A stretch of DNA of 64,000 nt from Owenia fusiformis (taxonomy: Eukaryota; Annelida; Polychaeta; Sabellida; Oweniidae), in the NCBI GenBank assembly GCA_903813345.2, contig CAIIXF020000003.1, positions 28,413,248 through 28,477,247 of the forward strand, in the 5' to 3' direction. The stretch's first letter is position 1; every line of letters begins with the position of its first letter. The notes under the pieces were generated by a model. The model was not told where the DNA came from and did not search any database. It worked only from the letters and a program-made list of their open reading frames with translations. Below are positions 13,641-24,000 of the stretch, piece after piece. The translations under genes were made by a program, and so were the position numbers.

Positions 13641-14011
13641 GGTTGAAACTGACCAGAAGGTCTAGAAGATAGGATGGAGACGGATTTTCGCACCAAGTTC
13701 TCGGTCGACTTTCTTCCCGAAATAAAATGGCGGTACTGACTGAAAGGCTTCGCGGAGCGAATAGATGGCGCTGTTCGAGTAGCGCACTTGCAAAAAATCA
13801 AAATTTGAGATGCATACAGAATGTCATGCAAAGCCTGTGCACTCATTTTCAAAACATAACTCCATGTCTCGTTTTTTACCAATCCTTAAACGCTTCCTCA
13901 TCAACAAAGGCTCAAGTTTGTTAAAAAGCTAAGTGCCAAAAACATTTTTGTGGCGTGTCAAACTTAAGGTGCTTGTTCCGCGCATGCGTATATCAGTTTG
14001 TGAGGCAGAAA
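13641..14011. promoter_or_regulatory. Divergent LSM14 / TAF4 promoter with NRF1-like site
   Basis: Only 371 bp separate the LSM14 ATG (minus) from the TAF4 ATG (plus), so both promoters must lie here or overlap. GCGCATGCG at 13980-13988 is a near-perfect NRF1 half-palindrome, 24 bp upstream of the TAF4 ATG. NRF1 sites are common in bidirectional housekeeping promoters. There is no TATA box in an obvious position. Local CpG content is higher than in the flanking introns. Confidence 0.55.
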
Positions 14012-15079
14012 ATGGCGAACGGTAACCCGTTAGAGGAATATCTATCTTCTGACGTCGATGAGAGCGTAATTAACGCTTTAGTTGGATCTTTGGAAAGTCA
14101 GCTAGCTTCACCAACATCCAAAGAACAACCGAGACAAAAATCTCAGCTAAATGCGCTTCCCAACCACATAAAATCAGAGTTGAACTCCATACAAAATCAA
14201 CACACTTCTGAAGCGGGACAAAAAACAGGTTTGAATTTGCAGAATCAAAATCATTCGAACTCTAACACTGTAGGAACAGTTAAAACGCAAGTGCCAAACA
14301 CTCAGATCATTGGAATAAATTCAGTGGGTCCTGGATCACCATCATTAGGGGTTGGAAAGGCCCCAACCCCCAAAATTATAGTGAATAGTAGTGGGGTTGT
14401 GCAAAGATCTACAAGTTCAAATCCCATTTCAACCAGTGTCAGCCAACAAGTAATATCAGTTATAAACAATACAAACGCTCAAAACGTTGTGCAGCAAGTC
14501 ATAAATAGTGCACAACGAAATATAGCGAACCATAAAAACACTGCTGCGAGTGGTATGGCACAGGATAATCCCAGTGCTATGTATGGTTTAGCAGCAGTGG
14601 CTGCAGAACAAAAACCTATGATGGTTCCAAAATCAGAAACACTTACTCCCCAAGCAGTAGCATCACTCGCACACAATCCAAATGTATCAATACAGAATTC
14701 CCATCAAAGTCCTTCAGCTCAATTTGTGATAAAATCAGAGACCAATAACAGTGCTGTTCCTATTAAGGTAGAGCCAACTGGTAGAGTAACTCCTCAACAA
14801 ACTGTTGTTAATATTGTATCCACTCGGAGTTCTACACCAGTGTCAACTGGTGCGATTGTAAATACTTTTACACCATCACCACAAACAGTTACTATAGTAA
14901 GGACTCAGGCTCCAGCAAATTCACAACAAATTGTTGTAAATACTGGTAGAAGTCAGCAAAAAACAATAGCTCCAAGGATGGTTACAGCTCAACAACAACA
15001 TAGAATGGTTTCCAGTGGTCCAGTAAGAATAGCATCCAGTCCACAACAGATTATTGCACCGCGATTACCTGGCAACCCG
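14012..15079 (+). CDS. TAF4: TAF4 exon 1 (disordered Q/S/T/V-rich activator-contact region)
   Basis: 356 codons ending GGC AAC CCG before gtaagt, phase 0. It is rich in [10 protein letters not shown] and repeated PSPQTV/IVRTQ blocks, as in the glutamine-rich N-terminal half of TAF4 orthologs that contacts activators. The open frame continues into the intron to 15241, but the donor and the join to the exon at 19999 fit better. Confidence 0.9.
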
Positions 15080-18000
15080 GTAAGTTTCTTGTGGAGAATA
15101 GTGGAGTGCTTAGTTGCCAGCAATAGCCATACATGCACTATTTTTTTGAATTGTTTCTATACATATAATTTGGTACCATGTACTGCATCTTTATGTTTAC
15201 TTGAAAAATACATAATAATGATGTTCATTTTTTATTTTTGACAGAATCAGCATTTTCAGGGAAAAAGTACTGAAATCAATATGAATGATAAATATTTTTT
15301 AAGTCAACATGATCTGTAATTGCCTCTTTTTGATTGAGCTTCAGCTTGTTTTTTTTCTCTAAGAAAAATCCTCATAGCTTTCATTGTAAGAAGCTCTTAA
15401 CTATGTACCAAAAACTGACATATACAGTATAGTTTTCTGCTCTTAAAGGGTCAACAAGGACTGTAGAGAGAAAATTCGAAAATTTTTACTTTTTATGAGC
15501 TATCAGGTCATTATTTGGCTAAATATCTACCTTGAAGTACCTATTTTCTTTAAATGTATGGATAAACTATCAATTTCAGCATTAAGAAGCATACCTGCCA
15601 ACCTAAGACCAAAATTTTGCGGTAGATTTTTTTTAAATTGCTGTATTTTTGCGGTAGATTTTTTCAAAATGCGGTAGATTTTACGGTATTTTTCAACAAA
15701 AATCCGGTAGTTTTTGCGGTAGATTTGTAAAAAAAACGGTAGTTTTTGCGGTAGATTTAGAAAATACGGTAGTTTTTGCGGGAAATTTTTAAAAAATACT
15801 GTAGTTTCAGAGGTTTGGGGTAGATTTTTGGAAAAAAGTGTAATTTTGCGGTAGAAATTTTAAAAAAGCGGTAGTTTTACAGAGGATTTAGAAAAAATGC
15901 GGTAGTTTTACGGTAGATTTTTAAAAATACGGTAGTTTTTACGGTAGTTTTAGAAAAATCAGTAGTTTTGCGGAAGATTCTGAAAAAATGCGGTAGTTTT
16001 ACGGTAGATTTTGAAAAAATGCGGTAGTTTTTACGGTGGTTTTTTAAAAACCGGTAGTTTTGTGGAAGATTTTGAAAAAATGCTGTAGTTTTACGGTAGT
16101 TTCGAAAAATGCGGTAGTTTTTACGGTAATTTTTTGAAAAACGGGTACTTTTGCGGAAGATATGCAAAAGATGCGTACTTTTACGGTAGATTTTGAATAA
16201 ATGCGGTAGTTTTTGTGGTAGATTTTAAAAAAACTAGTTTTGCGGAAAAAATTGAAAAAATGCAGTAATTTTGCGTTAGATTTTGAAAAAATGCGGTAGT
16301 TTTTGCGGTAGATTTCTAAAAAACTAATGAATAAAACAGTATGTTAACCCTGTTATCACAACAAACTAGTTCTCACTACGTTCTAGCAGCACGAGTGATA
16401 ACGTACTTAAGACGACCTGGGCGCACTGGGGACACACTACGAACGGAAGTGTCGTACTTCAAAGCTACTAGGGACGTATCACGACGTTGTGTAGTCAGGC
16501 GTAAATTGCAGCCGTGAGTACCCCAATCTAGTCCGTTTGTAGCTCGTTCATTCTGTTCGTAGACAGACCCAACTCGACCGAAAAAAATAAATGCGTTCTG
16601 CACGGATTAGGGACACGATGTTTACTATTTTAGAACGAGTTCAACCGTATGGAAATTTGGTGGATAATTCAGTAACATATTAGGACGTATTGAGAACGAG
16701 GTATAACTAATTGTCAACTGGTTAACTGATTAAGGACGTAATTATTGAACTGCTTGGTTACGTTGTGTAGACCAGACGAACGCACAATTTAACCCCATCT
16801 AAACTTGATACCAACGTACTGCAGACGGAATAAAGACGAGATGAACGTATTAAAAACTGCTTATGAACGAATTAACAAAAATAGCTATCACACCAGAAAC
16901 AGTTGTCTCTGCATTCTGCAAAACGTTGCCGAATCGGTTTTAAACTGTGTGCGAACTGAATGAACGTAGCTACAACGTTCTGCGGTCTGTTTACGAACTT
17001 CATGGACTTTCCCGGACGGGGAATGTGATTTAGAATTTTGAATCGATTCAATATCCTGCCGATACCTTATATTCGGTTTGGTAAAGGTTATTACAGGGAC
17101 AGTACAGAAAGACTTCAATTTTAAGCATTTCCAAACAAAAACGGGAGATTTTACGGTAGTTTGAACAAAAATACTGTTGATTTTAGCAGAAATACGGTAG
17201 ATTTTCAAAAATTTACGGTAGAATTAACGGCCGTTCTCATGGAAAAAACGAGTTTAAAAAAAAAAATTTACGGTAGATTTCGGAAAAAATACGGTAGATT
17301 TTTTTACGGGCGTTTTTACGGGAAAAAAATGGCATTTTCTTACGGTAGTTCAGGGCTCTCACCAGGAAATATTTAGGGTGTGGTGCTAACATAACCGTTC
17401 AATCGTGATAAATCATATTTATGTTATGTTTTATCCTTTTTACATGCTATTATTGTATATTCAGTCAAGTTAAGACTGTGGAAACGGTCATGATTTGGCA
17501 ATAGGGTGTGGAGGGAGCTAAATAGAGTGTGGTGCTGCGCCACAGTCTAAAAGCCTGGCGAGAGCCCTGGTAGTTTGTCATTTTTTTACGGAAAAAACGA
17601 AAAATTTACGGTAGATTCCCGTAAAAATACGGTAGGTTGGCAGGTATGAGAAGTGTAAATTCAGTTCAAAGCTTCTATAAAGGGAGTCCCACTTATAGAT
17701 TTTTAAGATCCACCACATTTCAAGAGGAATATCAGCTAAAATAATGTTCATCTAGGGGGTTTCTTTGGAGATAATAAAAATATATGACAGTCTTGATGAA
17801 ATATCCAAACTTAAAATATATTTTGACACTGGTCCATGAATGTTGAATGGCCCCTCTGCACTAATTGTTGCACCTTTAAACAAAGTGATGAACTTTGATT
17901 TTTATAGTCATTTTCTTTTATCATTTTCTATTCTTGTTAAGAATCGCAGTTATAAGGTTAACAATGTCCCAAGAAGATTATATCTAGTTGCATGCTAATT

Positions 18001-21000
18001 GAGTTCTATCACTCATCTAATCGTAAATGTTGGATAAATTGAAAACAAAAATATATATCTGTTTCTTAAAGCTACAATTGTATAGTATTCAAAATTAACA
18101 TCAAAACCATTGTTATTCATTTATATTGTAAACTCTCTAATAACATCCCCAAAAGCTAAAGTTACAGTTTGATCAAACAATATCTCCTATACATTCTCTA
18201 GGATATAATATTTAAAAAAATCAACAATTGTAAATTCTTCAAAATAAAATTCAAACTTCCTCTAATATGCATGTACTTTGTGCAAAACATTGAGATGATA
18301 TAGCTGTAGACTGCTTATTGTATTTAATGAAATAGTATTTGAAATCATAATAATATAAATAATTTCATCCAGTTAGATAATCCCAAAAAGTAATACATGT
18401 AGATAACAAATAACTTGAAAAGAATCAATACAAATGTAAAAATTATTAATTCTTTGAATGAATTATGAACTTATTAAACTTAAAAAACTAGGGATAGATA
18501 ACAATAAATGGTATGAACTAAGATTTGAAATTTACAAAGTTTATTACCCCTTGCTATATCTCCAATTCTTGATATGTTAGTAAAATACATCAAGAAGTTG
18601 CTCTTGGTATTAGAGGCCCAAATCTTTCTGCTTCTTAGAAATCCTTTACTAACAGAAACATTGAAAAGATGAACAGTTATAAGGACGGTGTGAAATACTA
18701 AAGGTGAAAAAGATTGGACAAACTCATCTAAAATGAATAGGCCTAGCAAATAACTCTAATAAACTCTACATGATCTCTTTGGGAAAATTATATTCTGAAA
18801 CTTTCTGAACATGGTGGAGCAGTCCCTAAATTTCATTCCCAAGTGTAAAATCAGTTGGCTAAGATATTCATATAATTCATTCAAAGCTCTGTTTTCTATT
18901 TCTTGTTACCAGGGTCAAAGTTGATGCAGAATGAACTGGGGCATTTGAAGTACATTTCATTGATTGTTATTACCATAACTCTACCGCCAGGTGTCAAACT
19001 GCCACCAGGGTCAGTATTGATGCAGAATGAACAGGGGCATTCGAAGTATATTTAATTGCTTGTTATTTCAGGGTACCATAACTCTACCGCCAGGTGTCAA
19101 ACTGCCACCAGGGTCAGTATTGATGCAGAATGAACAGGGGCAGTTCAATTACATTTCATTGCTTGTTATTTAAGGGTACCATAACTCTACCACCAGGTGT
19201 CAAACTGCCACCAGGGTCAGTATTGATGCAGAATGAACAGGGGCAGTTCAATTACATTTCATTGCTTGTCATTTCAGGGTACCATAACTCTACCACCAGG
19301 TGTCAAACTGCCACCAGGGTCAGTATTGATGCAGAATGAACAGGGGCATTTGAAGTATACTTAATTGCTTGTTATTTCAGGGTACCATAACTCTACCGCC
19401 AGGTGTCAAACTGCCACCAGGGTCAGTATTGATGCAGAATGAACAGGGGCAGTTCAATTACATTTCATTGCTTGTCATTTCAGGGTACCATAACTCTACC
19501 GCCAGGTGTCAAACTGCCACCAGGGTCAGTGTTGATGCAGAATGAACAGTGGCAGTTCAATTACATTTCATTGCTTGTCATTTCAGGGTACCATAACTCT
19601 ACCGCCAGGTGTCAAATTGCCACCAGGGTCAGTATTGATGCAGAATGAACAGGGGCAGTTCAATTACATTTCATTGCTTGTCATTTCAGGGTACCATAAC
19701 TCTACCGCCAGGTGTCAAATTGCCACCAGGGTCAGTATTGATGCAGAATGAACAGGGGCAGTTCAATTACATTTCATTGCTTGTCATTTCAGGGTACCAT
19801 AACTCTACCGCCAGGTGTCAAACTGCCACCAGGGTCAGTATTGATGCAGAATGAACAGGGGCAGTTCAATTACATTTCATTGCTTGTCATTTCAGGGTAC
19901 CATAACTCTACCGCCAGGTGTCAAACTGCCACCAGGGTCAGTATTGATGCAGAATGAACAGGGGCAGTTCAATTACATTTCATTGCTTGTCATTTCAGGG
20001 TACCATAACTCTACCGCCAGGTGTCAAACTGCCACCAGGGTCAGTATTGATGCAGAATGAACAGGGGCAGCTGATGGTAGTACAACAGGGTCAGCAGTCC
20101 CTACAACAGCAGACTTCAGGCAGTACCATACAGCTCAAGGTAGATTCTTAGATTCTTGATACACTAATCAGTGATCATCCTGGGATTTGGGTTAAATCTC
20201 AACATTTCACTATTTTGACTGGGTGCATCCAGATATTCAACAGGGTGAACGTGTAATTTTCAATTCTCAACCTGGTGTAGCATTAAACTCTAAAGTATGA
20301 TTGAGGCAGAAGTTCTTATAACGCAGTACAGCAAAAAAACAGACTCGGTAGATATCTATGATTTTCTGTATACTTGCAGTGAGTTGCAGAACTAAACTAA
20401 AAACTTATTTACCCATATCATTTTTTTGCTTTACAAAATTAACATGTCTTTCAGTATTTCATTAAATTGATATATGTTTTTCAAACGTATATTTTTTTTT
20501 ATTTCAGCCTGGAATGACCACTACTGGTGTTACACAAATACGGCAGCAAATTCCAAATATTATTCGTCCATCCCAAGGCACATCAAGTATCAGGCCTGCA
20601 GTGAATATATCGTCAATTCAGCGTCCAGGTGTGGCTATACAACAACTATCGCAGCAACAGAATATAGTCCCTCAACCCACACAAACTATGGGTGAGGCAA
20701 CCACTGGGATAACCCCGTTTACAAAATTTAGCCAACCTTTTTCATTCATTTCCTAAAGATGCTAATTATAAACTTTTTATTTGGAATCTCAGCCCTAATT
20801 GTTATTTAATTCTTAACCTAGGGCTTCATTGGAATGTCTTGCAAAAGGTAAAATAATTTGGTCACAAAATTTCTCAAAAAGGCAATTTTGGTAAATTCAA
20901 CCAGAGAAATAATCTGTTGCTATTGAAACCCCTGTGAAGTAACATATTTAATGTTACAATTTGTTATAAGACAACAACATTTGTGTCTGTTCTTTAGATG

Positions 21001-24000
21001 TTATTTTTTGTTTTGTCAAAACCTACCATTAAACAAAGTGTAAAATTGAAGTGCAGTCTGTCAACTTGAAAACCAAAATTACCATGGAAACACATGCAGT
21101 TTATTCAATGTTTGGCAATTTCTGTTCAAACATACAAATTGTTGAAGTTATTCAATGTCATCATGAATAACAATTCTGATTTTTTGAACAGTTTTATTCT
21201 GAAGATTTTAAAATATAGTTTTTATCAAAAGAATTCTATTTCAGTTTCGGAGCAGACCCCACAACTGAGCCAAAGTATGTTGGAAAATGTGAAAAAATGT
21301 AAAAACTTCCTGTCTACACTCATCAAACTTGCATCCAACCAACCACAAGCAACTGTGAAAAATGTGAAAGATCTCATACAAGGTTTAATTGTGAGTATAG
21401 TCTTTTAGAGTGTGTTATATTATGCACAATATGGAAATATATTGGAATGTTGGAATGTATAGTATTGTATGCGCAGATGAGAAAAATGAGAAAAGGATGT
21501 ACTTCTTAGATTTTAGAAAACATGAAAATGTTATATCTGTGTCCATATTCTATTTTATTTACTCTTTGTATACAGAATAAATTGGAAGAACCTACAAAGA
21601 ATTCTACTTTTTCCTATGCAGCTATGATTAGTATATTTCTGATTATTTAATTTCAAATAATGATGAGGAGGTCCTTTAACAAATCTATGCTTTTGGTTCA
21701 ATTATAGGATGGTAAAATCGAGCCTGAGATGTTTACCGCGTCAACTACAGATTGAGCTCAAATCATCTCCTCAACCCTACCTTGTGCCTTTCTTGAAGGT
21801 ATGTATGCATGGGTGTGGTGAGGCATATGTATGGGTGTTGTGAGGCAAACTTAAGAAGGCGATGCCAAACTTGAGCCTCAAAGGATAGTATACTATTATG
21901 ATACTAGATATTTTTTTTTTCTTTTTCAAATATAGTTTATTCCAATTTAGGTTTTTACGATATAGTTTTAACAAAACAAAGATGTTCAAAAAATATCTTT
22001 CTGTGATATTCTGCCTCACACACCCCTGGTATGTTTTAATTATTGTGAATTTTGGAAATGATGCTAAGAATTGGTCTCATTAACTATAGGAACTTTTTGT
22101 CCATTATAAAAGCGTCAAAGTGTCTATAGTTTGTTGTAAAAAAACAATGCATTTGATCAGATTATTTTGAGCCTGAGTCAGAAATGTTGATTATGATTTG
22201 GCAACTGAGAGTGCTTCTTAAAAATGTTATGAACGTAAACTTAAAGTGTCATCAAAATCAGTCATTGACAGGATATATAACACATCGCATCCTTTGAATT
22301 TCAGAAAAGCCTGCCATATCTTCGACAATCGTTACTACAGAATAAGATGCATATTGAAGGTGTAAAAGCACCACCCCTAGAAGTCCTCCAGAAGTATCCC
22401 CCTATGCCTATCACCCCCACTACAAGCCATACATCCACAGTGTCTACCTTACATACACAGGTATGGGAAGAAATAGTACATTCTCAATTTACTAGGATTA
22501 ACCTGATGCATGAATATGACCTGGATATGTCTTAGTATTGTCACATGGTTAATGAAATATAACAGGAGGAACATGGTTCACATGTTAAAACTGGGCTTCT
22601 ATTCACTTAAAAACTTTTTTTAGAGTTTGAAAATTTGAAAAATCATAAATGTATTTTGAAGAATGGGCATGGGCAGTATATAGTTATCGTTCTACCAGGA
22701 TTTTTTATCGCACTTTGAAAAAGTGCTATATTGTCGTCGTCTTGTGCTGTTGGGCGGGCGTGCGGGCGGGTGTGCGGGCAGGCGGGATATAAACCAAATC
22801 TTTTCATCAAATTTCCAGGATAACTGCTTACCTGTTCAACTTGAAATTTTTACAGATGCAAGAGAAGACTAGTACCAAGATCTGATTAGGTTAAGGGCAT
22901 GCTGGGTAAACTACGTGGCAGCCATTTTGAATTTTTCAACAAATCTTGTCATCAAAATTCCAGGAAAACCACTTATCCGTTCAACTTGAAATTTTTACAG
23001 ATGCAAGAGCAGACTATTGCCAAGATCTGATTAGGTTTTGGGTATGCTGGCTGAATTACATGGTGGCCATTTTGAATTTTTCAATTTGGCGGCCATTTTG
23101 AATTTTTCAACTTGCTCCAAATTGACCAACTTTTTTTTTTAAAAACATCTACAAGTTCTCAGAAGTTCAAATCTGACCTTAGATTTCAGATTTGACCTTT
23201 CATTCACCTTCAGTGACCTTGAAAAGGTCAAAAAAGTTGATTTTCTTAATTGATATTTTGGATTTTAATTTAGGTTAGCTTATACACCTACTGAGGTCTG
23301 AAAAAGTTAAATTTTCAAGGTCGAAGGTCAAGGTCATTAAACTAGGTCACAAATGATGTTATCCAAGTTTCTCAAAGTTTGAGACTACAAATCAATTCTT
23401 GTCATCAAAATTCCAAGAAAACCGCTAACCTAGTTCAACTTGAAATTTTTACACATGCAATACCAGACTAGTGCCAAGATCTGATTAGGTTTAGGGCATG
23501 CTGGGTAAACTACGTGGCGGCCATCTTGAATTTTTCAACAAATCTTGTCATCAAAATTCCAGGAAAACCACTTATCCGTTCAACTTGAAATATTTACAGA
23601 TGCAAGAGCAGACTATTGCCAAGATCTGATTAGGTTTTGGGTATGCTGGCTGAATTACATGGTGGCCATTTTGAATTTTTCAATTTGGCGGCCATTTTGA
23701 ATTTTTCAACTTGCTCCAAATTGACCATTTTTTTTTTTAAAAAACATCTTCAAGTTCTCAGAAGTTCAAATCTGACCTTAGATTTCAGATTTGACCTTTC
23801 GTTGACCTTCAGTGGCCTTGAAAAGGTCAAAAAGTTGATTTTCTAAATTGATATTTTGGATTTAAATTTAGGTCAGCTTAATTACAAAACACCTACTGAG
23901 GTCTGAAAAAGTTAAATTTTCAAGGTCGAAGGTCATCAAATTAGGTCACAAACAATGTTATCTAAATTTTCCCAAAGTTCAAGACTACAAATAAATTCTT

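Larger units (their letters stand above)
15443..17879 (+). mobile_element. TTAA-flanked MITE (about 390 bp), split by a 2-kb insertion
   Basis: TTAA 15443-15446 followed by AGGGTCAACAAGG, and CACCT then TTAA at 17876-17879, bound a short element. A second, uninterrupted copy lies inverted at 37041-37412 with the same internal sequence (GATAAACTATCAATTTC, GTGTAAATTCAGTTCAAAGC). TTAA target duplications are typical of piggyBac and Kolobok derivatives. Lies in TAF4 intron 1. Confidence 0.75.

Noticed and set aside
15080-15241. TAF4 exon 1 reading on to a stop at 15241
   Set aside because: A strong gtaagt donor at 15080 joins in phase to the conserved exon at 19999. The readthrough codes a non-conserved hydrophobic tail, though an alternative short isoform cannot be excluded.
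15877-16167. 96-codon minus-strand ORF rich in KNYRKTT
   Set aside because: Low-complexity translation of the GCGGTAG minirepeat, not a gene.
16376-17208. Minus-strand ORFs in the CpG-rich core of the 2-kb element as a possible transposase
   Set aside because: Short, broken, and without catalytic motifs. They sit inside a non-autonomous element.
19130-20151. Series of overlapping ~69-codon ORFs beginning MNRGSS
   Set aside because: They are frame artefacts of the 103-bp repeat (shift of one base per unit). The true exon reads in another frame and only the final unit is coding.
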